Positions 27,642 to 38,238 are shown, counted from the stretch's first letter. The stretch is 64,000 bases of DNA from Runella defluvii (GCF_014195535.1 NZ_JACIBY010000012.1:62001-126000); one strand, 5' to 3'. Numbers and translations are program-made. Notes: generated by a model from the letters alone, not told the origin.

Positions 27642-28694
27642 TTAAGGTCCAGCAACCCTTTTCAAAAACGCTGTAATATCCTCTAAAAACTCTTTGGGTT
27701 TCTCGTAGTGGACATTGTGTCCTGTATTTGGATAAATTTTGTGTGTGATGAATTTTGAATGTTGCTGTTGTAGGGCAGCGTTATCTTTCTCGAAGGGAAA
27801 AAGGTCGTTGGGGGAAGTTGGGTCGATGATCAGGAGAGGAACGTGCAGGTTTCGATAAATAATTTTCGGTTCAATCAGTGACATTGATTTTCCAAACAAA
27901 GATGCTTTGGTGGGACGTAAAATGGTTTCTTTAAACTCAACCTCGTTGCGCATGTGAAATAGCTTCTCGACACCCGCCCCAATCGTCCATTTACCCTCCG
28001 AATCCTTTCCTAGCCAAGCCAACAGCTCAAACTGAGTGCCCGACGACGAATAATCGTAATAGGCTTTGTATGCCTCAAATTCTGTGTCAAAAGTAGCAGA
28101 GGCAAATCTATCCGTAAATATACTTTTTACTTGAGCATTCAACGTACTATCAGGCAGTTGATGGTAGTGGGTGTTGGTGGCTACCGACCCGCCGTCTTCG
28201 AGGACCAAGCCTAGTACCTTTTCGGGATAAGCGTCATAAAATGCCGTAGCAATGAAACCTCCCCTTGACCAGCCTCCAATGACCGCTTTGGGCAGTTTTT
28301 TGACCGACATTAGGGTGTTAATATCGTCGGCGATGTGATAAAGCGAGACGTCGTGAGTGGGAATGGGAGTTTGGCCGTGACCGTAATAATCAATCGCAAT
28401 GACGTAATACCTTTTTTGAACCAATTCTTTTGCAAGGTCAGCAAATTCGTAGGCATTAGTGAAGCTACCATGCACCCAAATGAAGGGGGTATGTCGCGGA
28501 TTTCCCCATTCGAGGTAGTGCATTTTTACGTTTTTGGTATGCACGAACCCGCCGTGTTTTTTCTCAAATTGTGTAAAATCAACCCGAGCACTATCGTACT
28601 TGGCTTTGATATTAACTGGGTGAGAAGGGCTTTCTTGCGACCAAAGTAGGAGGGAAGAGAAGCCAAAAAACAAAAGGAATAACAATAGTCGCAT
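27642..28694 (-). CDS. Exported alpha/beta hydrolase
   Basis: The start at 28694 gives a signal peptide (MRLLLFLLFFGFSSLLLWSQ). The 350-residue protein has the alpha/beta hydrolase fold: oxyanion strand FIWVHGSFTNAYEF, DYYGHGQTP, nucleophile Ser in GGWSRGGFIATAFYD, a likely Asp in LLIIDPTSPND and His in NTGHNVHYEKP. It is probably a periplasmic esterase or peptidase of the proline-iminopeptidase-like group. Its 3' end is partly duplicated near 26448-26505. Confidence 0.85.
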   Translation of the reverse strand: MRLLLFLLFFGFSSLLLWSQESPSHPVNIKAKYDSARVDFTQFEKKHGGFVHTKNVKMHYLEWGNPRHTPFIWVHGSFTNAYEFADLAKELVQKRYYVIAIDYYGHGQTPIPTHDVSLYHIADDINTLMSVKKLPKAVIGGWSRGGFIATAFYDAYPEKVLGLVLEDGGSVATNTHYHQLPDSTLNAQVKSIFTDRFASATFDTEFEAYKAYYDYSSSGTQFELLAWLGKDSEGKWTIGAGVEKLFHMRNEVEFKETILRPTKASLFGKSMSLIEPKIIYRNLHVPLLIIDPTSPNDLFPFEKDNAALQQQHSKFITHKIYPNTGHNVHYEKPKEFLEDITAFLKRVAGP

Positions 28695-28902
28695 GGTGTG
28701 AAAAAGCTGACAAGAGATTATAAAACGGAGCGTATGGCAACTCATGTTCTCATCAGCATTTACTCCGACGTTTTTTTAGTAGTAAAGCAGGAGTTAATAG
28801 TTACACTAATTAGCTTTGTTAACTGTAATTTTTTTGTAATCAATGCATAATGTTAGTGTGAACATTCTGAAATATGTTGCTGAAACGTATGTGGAATATT
28901 TT

Positions 28903-29436
28903 TTACTTTTTACAGCATTTTGTTTGTTGGAGTTCTGATTTTTTGGGAAATATGCTATCCTTTTTATAAACAACTACAAAAAGGGTAAGGCATAAAACAA
29001 TTTGTAGAACCCATAAGAATTTTGTAGTCTTAACAAACCTCTTGTTACTATTCTTGAAATTATAATATTTCTCCCAACCCCACCCTTTTCCGTCTAATTC
29101 TGATGGGTTTTCAAGGTAATAATTTTCAATTTTTAACAGATATTCACCTATCCACTTTATATTGTCATAAATAAAAAGTACGCTTATGCCATATACTAAC
29201 GTGGAAATAAAGGGTATAAAACTGATTGCAATCAGAAGCTGAAATTCTTCATCTCGTATATTTGCTAAAACCCATCCAGCCACTCCAGTAATGATAGTGA
29301 TTGAGTACTTTTCTCTAGAGTTGGCCTCATCCAATAGCTTCCCCACTTCATTATTCAACTTTCCTACTTCTAGTTTGAGATATTCCTCTTGTTTATCCTC
29401 CAAACGGATTTTTTCAGGTTCGTTTGTTTGTGCCAT
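28903..29436 (-). CDS. Small membrane protein at the end of the RHS locus
   Basis: The ATG at 29436 begins MAQTNEPEKIRLEDKQEEYL. A coiled-coil N-terminus (about 10-45) is followed by three hydrophobic segments (about 45-65, 70-95 and 140-160) and a basic Cys-rich C-terminal tail. It has the general look of SLATT-like or immunity-type membrane proteins but I cannot assign a family. It follows the RHS, secreted and LamG genes on the same strand, so it could be an RHS-associated immunity protein; that is inference from position only. Confidence 0.45.
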   Translation of the reverse strand: MAQTNEPEKIRLEDKQEEYLKLEVGKLNNEVGKLLDEANSREKYSITIITGVAGWVLANIRDEEFQLLIAISFIPFISTLVYGISVLFIYDNIKWIGEYLLKIENYYLENPSELDGKGWGWEKYYNFKNSNKRFVKTTKFLWVLQIVLCLTLFVVVYKKDSIFPKKSELQQTKCCKK

Positions 29437-29497
29437 AATTCTTTTGTTTGCCTTAAAAATGAAATTTAACAAGCATAATTTGTTCAAAATTAGATAC

Positions 29498-30952
29498 TTA
29501 TTTATTTGTTGACAAGGCTTTAATTAATTCTTTATAGTCCTTTTTCAAACTATCATTCTCTTTCTTAAGCTCAATCACATAACGCGTCAATTCTTCTACT
29601 TTTTCCAACAATTTTGCCGTCATTTCCTGCGTACTGACGCCCTTTTCAACCGCTTCGCTTGCGGTGGGGATGCCAGGCAAATGCTCATGCTCTTTAATAT
29701 ATTCATCTAACTGTGCTAATGGCATTAATACATAGCCTTTTTTAAAAACTCTGTCTGCCCATTGATTTTCAGATTTGTATTTCATCTTAAAGTTAGAAAC
29801 AATAAACTCTCCTTTCTCTCCCAGCTCAAGGAAATCCAATCCGTTAATTTTTAGGGCAGGTTGATTAAATGCCGCCCGCATGTTGATCACGCCTTTAACT
29901 TCTAAGCGGAACTTTGGGTCATGAACTCCGATGCCAACTTTGAGGTTGTTATTCTCAAAATCTCCAAGAACGATGGCGTCATTGATAGAAACACGTGCAT
30001 TGTAGCCAATGGCACCGGAACGTTGAAGCGTACCCATATTAGCTCCAAAACCATTAGCGCTACTGCCAAGAAATACATTTCCTTGACCTGATGTAATTCC
30101 TATTCCTGCGGTACTTCCTAAAAAGGTGTTGTTTGAACCTGTCGTGTTGGTTCCTGCATTTGTACCTACAAACATATTGGCTGTGCCAGTCGTGTGAATA
30201 AGCTTATTTGTACCAAGTTTAATTACATCTGTCGGCAAAGTCGTTGATACTTCTGCTGAATACATTTGTTGAACCTCTACGGCTGATAATGCACGATTAT
30301 ATACTCTTACTTCATCTAACGAGCCTGAAAAATAATAAGGGCCGAATGTTAAACGCCCTATAGCTAGAGGTGTGTTGAGCGTATTTAAAGTTACGTTAGT
30401 GCCTGTTCTTTGTAATGCACCATCCAAATAAAGTCTCATGGTGCTTCCGTCATGGGTAAATGTCATCAGATGCCAACGACCGTCGTAGTATTGCAAATCA
30501 TCTGTTACAGCAATCATATTAGTGTTTGTGGCAAAAAAGCCTAAATACCTGGTAGGGTTAATATTATCAGTATAAGTACCTAAAATACTCGAATTATTGG
30601 TGGTTAATGCTCCCCATGAAAGCATATATTGGGGTGAGCCTGAGGGCAAAGTCGTTTTAAACCATAACGACATGGTTCTTGCGGCATTTCCAGTTAAAAT
30701 ATCCCAACTTGCTGTAATACATCCATTCGAGCCATTGAATAAATAAGCTTGTCCTACATTTCCATAGCGGTCTATTGTAGGGGTAACTCCACCCACAATA
30801 GTACCGTTACGGCCGTTACCGCTGGCATCGTTTACATTGCCAGTAAAAGGGTAATAGGCTACCAAGCCATTGGTAGGGGCTTGTGAAAAAATGGGGCTAT
30901 TAAAAAAGGTGAGCCCCAGCAATATCAAAACGATTTTTGTTGAATAGTTCAT
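29498..30952 (-). CDS. Secreted LamG-domain protein with trimeric stalk-like C-terminus
   Basis: The start at 30952 (MNYSTKIVLILLGLTF) gives a signal peptide. Residues about 30-225 form a LamG/concanavalin-like domain (GLVAYYPFTGNVNDASGNG; SLDEVRVYNRALSAVEV). A region with NTFLGSTAG-like beta-helix repeats and VGIGVHDP comes next. The end has HEHLPGIPTASEAVEKGVS and a coiled coil (LLEKVEELTRYVIELKKEN), a C-terminus common on Bacteroidota surface proteins that resembles trimeric stalk or chaperone modules. It is co-directional with the RHS gene and is probably displayed at the surface. Confidence 0.7.
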   Translation of the reverse strand: MNYSTKIVLILLGLTFFNSPIFSQAPTNGLVAYYPFTGNVNDASGNGRNGTIVGGVTPTIDRYGNVGQAYLFNGSNGCITASWDILTGNAARTMSLWFKTTLPSGSPQYMLSWGALTTNNSSILGTYTDNINPTRYLGFFATNTNMIAVTDDLQYYDGRWHLMTFTHDGSTMRLYLDGALQRTGTNVTLNTLNTPLAIGRLTFGPYYFSGSLDEVRVYNRALSAVEVQQMYSAEVSTTLPTDVIKLGTNKLIHTTGTANMFVGTNAGTNTTGSNNTFLGSTAGIGITSGQGNVFLGSSANGFGANMGTLQRSGAIGYNARVSINDAIVLGDFENNNLKVGIGVHDPKFRLEVKGVINMRAAFNQPALKINGLDFLELGEKGEFIVSNFKMKYKSENQWADRVFKKGYVLMPLAQLDEYIKEHEHLPGIPTASEAVEKGVSTQEMTAKLLEKVEELTRYVIELKKENDSLKKDYKELIKALSTNK

Positions 30953-30969
30953 AGTTACCTCATTTAAAA

Positions 30970-31779
30970 TCATGGTAAAATAATTGTACCGCTATTGTCA
31001 TAAACTAAATACCCTGCTCCTTTGATAATCAGCTTGGCATAGCCAATGGAGTTTACATTTACTTGATGGTTGATAAACACTTCATCATTTACGGTGGGTA
31101 CCCTCCCGCACATCCAGGTATTGGGGTCGTTCCAATCGCCTACTTGTTTGGAAATGATAACATCACCCGTCAGACAGCCGGATATACCACCAATGAGAAT
31201 GGATGCTGTTCCCAAATTAGGACAGTAGGTACTTTGGCAAGTGGCTGTAAAGACCGTAGATGAACCGTAAACGGGTACATTGGTAGGCGTACCGATATTG
31301 CCCGATGACCAATTAACCGTGCCATCCGTACACCCAAAAGCAAACAATGTGACCGATTGGCCATACCTGACAGAGGGCGAGGAATCCAACGTTTTAACGG
31401 AAAGTTGTACGGCAGGACATTGAATGATGGAAACCGTAGTGCGGGCAAAACCATTAGTGGCACAGCCCGGTACCACGCACTGAGCCGTGTATTGGGTAGT
31501 TGCCGTAGGATTTACGACAATTTGGCTGCCGTTTTGATTCACGGGTTGCCACTGAATACTCCCCCCCATACAGCCCGTAGCCAAAAGCGTGCTTGGTTGG
31601 CTCGGGGCTACCGCCTCCGGGCTTGCCGTTACCGTTGGGTGCGGGCTGCTGCCTTTTATCTGCTTACTGATACGATTGCCGTTGGCATCGTAGGTAAAAG
31701 TAATAAGTCTCTGACTGAACCCAAATTGGGACAATAATAATACTATTAATACAGGTAAGATCTTCATATATTTATTCAT
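30970..31779 (-). CDS. Secreted RHS-associated protein with YD-repeat start
   Basis: The 269-residue protein has a signal peptide (LIVLLLSQFGFSQ). The mature N-terminus reads ITFTYDANGNRISKQIKG, a textbook RHS/YD repeat unit. Several Ig-like modules with paired Cys follow (TLLATGCMGGSIQWQP; VTLFAFGCTDGTVNW), then a C-terminal beta domain with NTWMCGRVPTVNDEV. Its start codon overlaps the RHS stop by one base, so it is translationally coupled. It may cap, carry or display the RHS product. Confidence 0.7.
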   Translation of the reverse strand: MNKYMKILPVLIVLLLSQFGFSQRLITFTYDANGNRISKQIKGSSPHPTVTASPEAVAPSQPSTLLATGCMGGSIQWQPVNQNGSQIVVNPTATTQYTAQCVVPGCATNGFARTTVSIIQCPAVQLSVKTLDSSPSVRYGQSVTLFAFGCTDGTVNWSSGNIGTPTNVPVYGSSTVFTATCQSTYCPNLGTASILIGGISGCLTGDVIISKQVGDWNDPNTWMCGRVPTVNDEVFINHQVNVNSIGYAKLIIKGAGYLVYDNSGTIILP

Positions 31780-34700
31780 TATTTACCAATCTTAGCTTGT
31801 CCTCTAAAGTATATTTTATATGGTGTGCCATTTCCATAAATTTCAGAACCAACAGCAGTACCAGCATTACGCCACAAAGTTGCTTTTGGTTTATAGTCAA
31901 AATCTAAATCATCGTATCCAGCAGTTGCTTCTATTGTATTAATATTTACTAAAGTTAATTTTATTTGACCAAGCACTAATGCTCTATCATCGAATTGAGC
32001 TAGTCGTACGGGAGTGAAAAATTGGAAATATTTTGATGATCCAACGCCATTTGGGAAATCATTTGCAGAAATATCGCTAAAATCATACCCATTTAATGGT
32101 ACTGAGACAGCATGCCCGCTACCATATTGATACCAAGCTTTAGCTCTCTCAAAACCCCAAGTGCCACCTTTATGGATAGCTTTTGACATATGGTTAAACA
32201 TCATCACAAAAGCGCCTGTCATTGCACCATTTTGAAAGTTGCCCCCCGTGAGCTCTGAGGTCACTCCACCAACAATTGCCGCTGCAGCAACTTTACTTCC
32301 AAAATCCGGAAAGTTATCTGCAATTAAATCTTCTGTTCCACCAGATATTGCTCCTGTAATAAATCCGTGAATAAACCGCCCACCTCTTGCTTCAGTCATT
32401 GTCCCTTGCACCGTCGCATGTCCTAATACTTTAATGCCATAGTATTGTGTCTTTTCTAACATGGTGGCATTGTCTGCTAATTTGCCAGCCCATTGTCCCA
32501 CTCCATACGTTAATCCCGCACTTGCGGCACCTATTATTGCACCTTTAAACCCCGATTTTAAGGCGTCTCCAAGCCCACCACCATTGAGTAATGTTCCTGT
32601 GACATTTGAAGCAAATCCTGCGGCGGCTCCTGATTTAGCAGCCACAATCCAAGAATTAGCACCAATTCCTCCAGTAAAATAGGTTACAGCGATTGCCACG
32701 GCAATTGTTAACAATGGTTTCCAGTTCTCTTTTACAAAATTTACGACCGCTTTAATCGCTTTAAAGATTTTCTTAAAGAAATATCCGCTTGGGTCGGTAT
32801 AACTTAGGGGGTTATTCCCAACATAACTATACCGATTTAAATCCTGTAAATCAGTCATGTCCTGCACAAACGGATCGGGCTGTAAGAAACGGCCCAATAC
32901 CGCATCATACACCCGTCCATTCATGTCAATCATGGCAAAGAGGTCATAATGCTCATGGTTGGTAAAGCCTCTTTCGTGGCTTCCGTTGTAGCTTGCAGTC
33001 AGCGGAGTCCAATCGGCATTTCTCCGCTGTCCCCACGCATCAAAACTCATTTCTTCCAGCAATACGCCTCCTGCTCCCGTAAAACCTGTGTTGGATCCTA
33101 AATGGTCTTTGAGGTAGTATTTGAGGGTCGTGGTGGTAGTTGCTCCCTGTGTTTCCACTACCTGCATTCCAATGCCACCGATAAAATGGGTGGTTTTGGT
33201 TTTGCCGTTGCTGAAGGTTTCAATCTCGGTAATGCCGCCTATGTAGAGTTTCGTGCGCGTCAGTACGTTGCGTACGTACATTTTCTGCATGATACGTTGC
33301 TGATCGGGACCGTAAAATACCTCTACCCGTGCGGTATCGTTGGAGATTACTTTTACTTTATTGAACGAGGTGTAGGTCGTGTTGATATTGAGCGTAAAGG
33401 AACATTGTACGTTGGCGTTGTTGGTCCGCACGTTTAGCAATCGGTGCGGGCCGTTGTTTACCCCGCCGTACTCATAATATCCCACGTCCGATTTGTAGGT
33501 GATATTGCCCAGTTCGTCGTAGGTAAGGGTCGTGGCCGTAACGTTATCAATTTTTGTCTCTTTCAAACGATTGACCTCATCGTACAAAAACGACTCGGTT
33601 TTGTTCCGTTTTTCATCCCGCCGTTGGGTCAGGTGCGCCAAGTCGTTGAATTGATAGGTAAAATGCTGCAAAGTAGTGGTGTTGTAATACGAACGGATGG
33701 ATTGCAGGTACTGCGTAGCGGCTTCAAACTGCTGTTCGGTTCTCACGCCGTTGCCAAACTCCTGCAACAGAATATTGCCTTTGGCATCCATCGCATTCAC
33801 TCGCCAAAAAAGACTGTTGTCGGCGTTGTTTCTTAATTCCGACAAATACCCGTACGCATTATAGACATTCTTCAGCACCAAACCTGTCGCGGGATAGCTC
33901 AACGTATTGGGTCTTCCCTGCGCATCATACGTGTTTGAAGTGGTGTACGTCTGACCGTTTACCGTAACGGTTTCCTGATTCTTTCGCCCCAGATTGTCAT
34001 ACGAAAAGGTATGAGAAGACACATAGCTGCTGACCGCGCTTAGTTTTCCAATGCCTTTGTTGCCCGTATCGTAGGTATTGGTCGTCGTACCGTCCACATC
34101 CACACGGGTCAACATTCGTCCCAAAATATCGTAGGTCATCGTCACGACATTGCCGTTGGGATAGGTCTGTTTAATCAATTCGCCAAAACCGTTGTATTCG
34201 TACAGGTACGTCCCCATGTCGGGGTCAATCATCTTGGTTTTTAACCCCCGGGCATCGTATTCGTTGGTAGTGGTATTGCCTTTGAAGTCTTTGATGGTCA
34301 ATACCCTATCACCGGCATCGTAGGTAAAAAACACATTGTTGCCCTCATTCCAACGACTTTCCACTACCCGATCTTTAACATCCTCTACATCGGTTTTCTT
34401 TTGATTTTTGAAATTGAAAAAATCAGTTATCGGCCCTCCATAGGCTGACGTAGCGGTGCGAATTCCGCCCGTTTTGGTCTCTTTCATTGCCACAACCCGC
34501 CCCAACACATCCAATTCTTTTTGGGTGTAGCCAGTCGAGGTTTCTCCTTCGTAGTAAGGAAAATTGTCTTTGATTATTTCCCGAACATCGGGTGAATCCG
34601 TTCGGCTAAAGGTATGATCTATCAGCACCCATCGCCCGTCGAACCCCTTCGATTTTGTCTGCACTCCCCGATTGTAGGAATCAAAATGCTCTACTGAAAT

Positions 34701-37700
34701 CTGCCCAACGCTATTTTGGGTATAAGTCAGGAAAACGGCATTGGCAGGGCTTTGAAAATTCGCCGCGCTTGCTTTTCGGTACGAAATGGCTTTCCAAGTT
34801 CCATCAGGCATAGTTTCTTTGATTGCCCTTGAAAACCCATCGTATTCAAAGGTAGCAGTTAGCCCATTGGCATCGGTTTGGGTCAGTGGCAAGCCAAATT
34901 TTTGTTCATAGGTAGCTGTAGCAGTATGGCCTAATGGGTTAACCGTTTGAACGACAAAGCGTTTGGTGAGGGCATCAAAGGTCGTTTGGAGGGTTCTGTT
35001 TTGAAATACTGAACCCGTCCAGGTATTGGTAGTGCTTTGCGTAATATTGCCGAATGTGTCGTAGGTGTAAGTTTTTATGACCCTTTTATCAGCGGCCAGA
35101 TTGGCATCGGAGGTTTCTTTGGTCAGTAAACCGGTCGTCGCATCGTATTCAAAGGCAGCCTGCCGAACTTCCGTCGTAAGATTCGGGGCAATTTTATGAA
35201 CGGTGGCTTGGGTGAGCCGCCCCAATAACCATGATGCCGTATTGTCGGTGTAGACGTTGACCGTTGAATCCTTAAAACCTTGTCCGTAATCAGCGACAAT
35301 GTACGTGGGATTCCCATAGGCATCGTTTAATTTTCGGGTTTTTCGGGTTTTGGTATTGACAAAATCTTCAATGACTTCTTCCTGTTCGTAGGCATGAAAG
35401 CTCGTGGGGTTGACCGTTGGATAACCAATCAAGACGGGATTGTGCGCCGTTCGTGAGATTAAGACGTTGTTTTGGTAAAATCGTTCGGTTTTAATAACCG
35501 TTTCGCCCGTATATTTCCATTGGTCACCCCCCTGACGGTAATAGCGTACGTCATAGATTCCCGTGATGGTGTCCGTTTCAATAATCTTGGTAAACCCTCG
35601 GAAACCACGCCCTTCTACGTTGATGGTCGCTCCGTTGTAGTGGTATTTTTTGGCCGTCTCGTCGCCCGTGGTAGTGATGGTTTTGATTTTTGAAACCATG
35701 TACAGCGGCGACTGAATATCCACATTCGGGAATGTTACCTGCCCTGCTTTCTCATAAAGCGCCGAATTGAGCAGGTTATCATATTTGATTTCAGTGGACA
35801 AGCCCGCTCCATTCGTTATTTTCTTAATGGTAAAGCCCTGACTTTGCCGCATCCTTTGGACAAACCATTTGTTTTCCAGGGTATTGAAATACAGAAAATC
35901 GCTGTGGGAGCCTTGCTGGAAATTACCCGTGACGGGCTTGGGATTTGTCCCGGTGTCTTTGAAACGCGCCAAAGGCCAAACATCGGCCAATGGAGAAGAA
36001 AAGTCATTAAATCCGAATTGACCTTTATTCAGGTATGTTCGGCTGGTACCATTGACAGTTTCATAGAAAGTCAAATCCACCAAACCATCCGCATTGAAAT
36101 CATTGGGGAAAACATTGGGATAGGTACTGATGATTGATACAATCTTAGTGATATGTGCCGATTCAAACTTTTTATCACCCTTATTGGGAATGATAACTAC
36201 TTTATTACTGTCGGGTTTAATCACTAAAACCTCGGGTAAATTGTCGGCATTCAAATCTACCAAAGCAATCTTATTGGTTGCGCCTATCAGCCAAGGTGTC
36301 TGAAGACTTTGGCGCTGCCCTGCCGTAATTCTCGCTCTAAATTGATTTTTACGAGTACCCACATCGGCTACGGTTCGATTGGCCTCCGGATAAATGATTA
36401 CATTATCGCCGGTTACTTTATCAAAAATGAATATATCCGTCAGCCCGTCGCCATTGATGTCATCAAAAAATTGTTCCGGTGCTGCGCTGTTTGGCCAGCC
36501 TGCATTATAACCGCTGAGGTTGAGCGCAGGCTGAACCACTGTACCATAATAAGCCTGAACGGTGGCGGTATTGGTCGGTAGATTGACGGCGATACGTGCT
36601 TCAGTCAGGATGGGTTTATTCGTCCCGGCTTCGGTTTGCAGGTCAATAAAATCAGAAATGCCGTCTTGGTTGATGTCCACGATATAATCATCCCAAACCG
36701 AATCCCCAATCGTACCCAACTTCGTATAATAAGTACACGGGTAAGTATAAGTTGCCCCGGCTACGGGGACAGGAGGGTTAGAAACAAGAAATAAGCTGTT
36801 GGTCGTTCCGGGAGTAGTTGGGAGCCAGGTAACAATGATGTCATTGATGTTATCGCCGTTTACCTCTCCGGTTTGTACCCGTAAATTACTGCCGCCTCCG
36901 GGAATACTTGTCGTACTTCCGCTGGATGGCGAGAGAGTAAAATCACCGCTGCCATTGTTAATATAGAATTGAAATACGATGTCAGCCGTGTTGGCCGGAA
37001 TATCCCAAGTCGCAATATCGGTCATCCCGTCTCCGTTAAAATCGCCGAACAGTCTTTTTTCGGCGGTCGTGTTGGGGATGGTGTTTACTACTTTGGGGGT
37101 TCCTAAGCCTAATTCAATATTGGACCAATCAAAAACTGTCGGTTCTAAACAAACCTGAGGAGTGCTGCCATCACATTCCTGCATTTGGGTAAGTAACGAG
37201 TATTGGTTGTAGGTGTAAGAGAGCTTGTATTCTCTCACGAGTGTGGTCTGATAGAACACCTGTACCGCACTTAATCGCTTTTGGTAGGTATTTTTCTGTT
37301 GATAACGAATGCCGTACACCTCCGATTTGTCCGGGCGGGTCTCCCATACAAATTGAATTTTATTATAAGGAGTAAGTGAACCGGCAGCATTGCCGGTATA
37401 TTCAATTTTATCGGGGTAAACTTCCCCCGTCGTTGCATCCTGTGTATAAGAAAAGGTCATGTAATTTCCTTTTCGGTCTTCGATGCGATTGACCAACCAC
37501 TGATACGCTACATTTTTGGTCGGGTCAACAACACGGCTGTTGGTGGTATTGCCATATTCAAAAATCAACCCTGATTTAGTAAAAACCTTAAAATACTGAG
37601 GACTCAGCGTAGAAGCATTCTCATATAAAACTACTTTACTGAAACTGTTTTGCTCGGTATAGTAAACCGTCTGGTTGTTTCCGTAATTATCGTCGAATGG

Positions 37701-38132
37701 GATACTCGTATTAACAGATTCAGGTGCCAAAACCAATCGTTCTCCATCTAAACTGAATCGGTCAGATTTATTGTAGGCAATGCCCAACGAAACCGCCTTG
37801 GTTTGCTGATTGGCATCAGCTGTTTCGTCTTGAGCGCGGGTCTTTGAACTTCGCGTAATACTCGAAAGTCCACTCAACGACCAGCCCAAGCCCACAAAAC
37901 TATTACCTCCCTGACTGCTGTAACTCAAACCCACTTTGGGCTGTAACCCGGCCGTTCCGGCAGGAATTACAAAAGGGATATAATAAGTAGCTGCCCCTCC
38001 ATCCGAAACGCCAAATGAACCTTGGGTATAGCCGAAGTTATTGCCCGGCACGGGTGCTTGCGCAATGAGATTTGTAGCAGTAAGATAAAGTAAAAAATAG
38101 CCTAAGAAACGCGAGATGTACAGGTGTGGCAT
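31779..38132 (-). CDS. Giant SpvB/RHS-repeat toxin-like protein
   Basis: The 2117-residue protein has a signal-like N-terminus. A SpvB-type domain follows (GGAATYYIPFVIPAGTAG; LGWSLSGLSSITRS), then FG-GAP calcium-binding repeats (FGDFNGDGMTDIA; DINGDGLTDIFIF). Next are many YD repeats, and the RHS core near residues 1690-1780 ends LNRYSYVGNNPLSYTDPSGY. After the core, ~337 residues form the variable tip: a hydrophobic Gly-zipper region and a final ~120-residue domain I do not recognise. Relatives enclose a C-terminal toxin in a beta shell. The tip is the likely effector. Confidence 0.88.
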   Translation of the reverse strand: MPHLYISRFLGYFLLYLTATNLIAQAPVPGNNFGYTQGSFGVSDGGAATYYIPFVIPAGTAGLQPKVGLSYSSQGGNSFVGLGWSLSGLSSITRSSKTRAQDETADANQQTKAVSLGIAYNKSDRFSLDGERLVLAPESVNTSIPFDDNYGNNQTVYYTEQNSFSKVVLYENASTLSPQYFKVFTKSGLIFEYGNTTNSRVVDPTKNVAYQWLVNRIEDRKGNYMTFSYTQDATTGEVYPDKIEYTGNAAGSLTPYNKIQFVWETRPDKSEVYGIRYQQKNTYQKRLSAVQVFYQTTLVREYKLSYTYNQYSLLTQMQECDGSTPQVCLEPTVFDWSNIELGLGTPKVVNTIPNTTAEKRLFGDFNGDGMTDIATWDIPANTADIVFQFYINNGSGDFTLSPSSGSTTSIPGGGSNLRVQTGEVNGDNINDIIVTWLPTTPGTTNSLFLVSNPPVPVAGATYTYPCTYYTKLGTIGDSVWDDYIVDINQDGISDFIDLQTEAGTNKPILTEARIAVNLPTNTATVQAYYGTVVQPALNLSGYNAGWPNSAAPEQFFDDINGDGLTDIFIFDKVTGDNVIIYPEANRTVADVGTRKNQFRARITAGQRQSLQTPWLIGATNKIALVDLNADNLPEVLVIKPDSNKVVIIPNKGDKKFESAHITKIVSIISTYPNVFPNDFNADGLVDLTFYETVNGTSRTYLNKGQFGFNDFSSPLADVWPLARFKDTGTNPKPVTGNFQQGSHSDFLYFNTLENKWFVQRMRQSQGFTIKKITNGAGLSTEIKYDNLLNSALYEKAGQVTFPNVDIQSPLYMVSKIKTITTTGDETAKKYHYNGATINVEGRGFRGFTKIIETDTITGIYDVRYYRQGGDQWKYTGETVIKTERFYQNNVLISRTAHNPVLIGYPTVNPTSFHAYEQEEVIEDFVNTKTRKTRKLNDAYGNPTYIVADYGQGFKDSTVNVYTDNTASWLLGRLTQATVHKIAPNLTTEVRQAAFEYDATTGLLTKETSDANLAADKRVIKTYTYDTFGNITQSTTNTWTGSVFQNRTLQTTFDALTKRFVVQTVNPLGHTATATYEQKFGLPLTQTDANGLTATFEYDGFSRAIKETMPDGTWKAISYRKASAANFQSPANAVFLTYTQNSVGQISVEHFDSYNRGVQTKSKGFDGRWVLIDHTFSRTDSPDVREIIKDNFPYYEGETSTGYTQKELDVLGRVVAMKETKTGGIRTATSAYGGPITDFFNFKNQKKTDVEDVKDRVVESRWNEGNNVFFTYDAGDRVLTIKDFKGNTTTNEYDARGLKTKMIDPDMGTYLYEYNGFGELIKQTYPNGNVVTMTYDILGRMLTRVDVDGTTTNTYDTGNKGIGKLSAVSSYVSSHTFSYDNLGRKNQETVTVNGQTYTTSNTYDAQGRPNTLSYPATGLVLKNVYNAYGYLSELRNNADNSLFWRVNAMDAKGNILLQEFGNGVRTEQQFEAATQYLQSIRSYYNTTTLQHFTYQFNDLAHLTQRRDEKRNKTESFLYDEVNRLKETKIDNVTATTLTYDELGNITYKSDVGYYEYGGVNNGPHRLLNVRTNNANVQCSFTLNINTTYTSFNKVKVISNDTARVEVFYGPDQQRIMQKMYVRNVLTRTKLYIGGITEIETFSNGKTKTTHFIGGIGMQVVETQGATTTTTLKYYLKDHLGSNTGFTGAGGVLLEEMSFDAWGQRRNADWTPLTASYNGSHERGFTNHEHYDLFAMIDMNGRVYDAVLGRFLQPDPFVQDMTDLQDLNRYSYVGNNPLSYTDPSGYFFKKIFKAIKAVVNFVKENWKPLLTIAVAIAVTYFTGGIGANSWIVAAKSGAAAGFASNVTGTLLNGGGLGDALKSGFKGAIIGAASAGLTYGVGQWAGKLADNATMLEKTQYYGIKVLGHATVQGTMTEARGGRFIHGFITGAISGGTEDLIADNFPDFGSKVAAAAIVGGVTSELTGGNFQNGAMTGAFVMMFNHMSKAIHKGGTWGFERAKAWYQYGSGHAVSVPLNGYDFSDISANDFPNGVGSSKYFQFFTPVRLAQFDDRALVLGQIKLTLVNINTIEATAGYDDLDFDYKPKATLWRNAGTAVGSEIYGNGTPYKIYFRGQAKIGK

Positions 38133-38238
38133 AGGTTAGAGCGTATCGTTGAGGATTCGGCTTCTAAGCTACTAAAGGGCTATTTTAACTCCAAGAAAAA
38201 AAATAAAATGTTATCAAGTGGTAAGAAAAAAAGCAATA

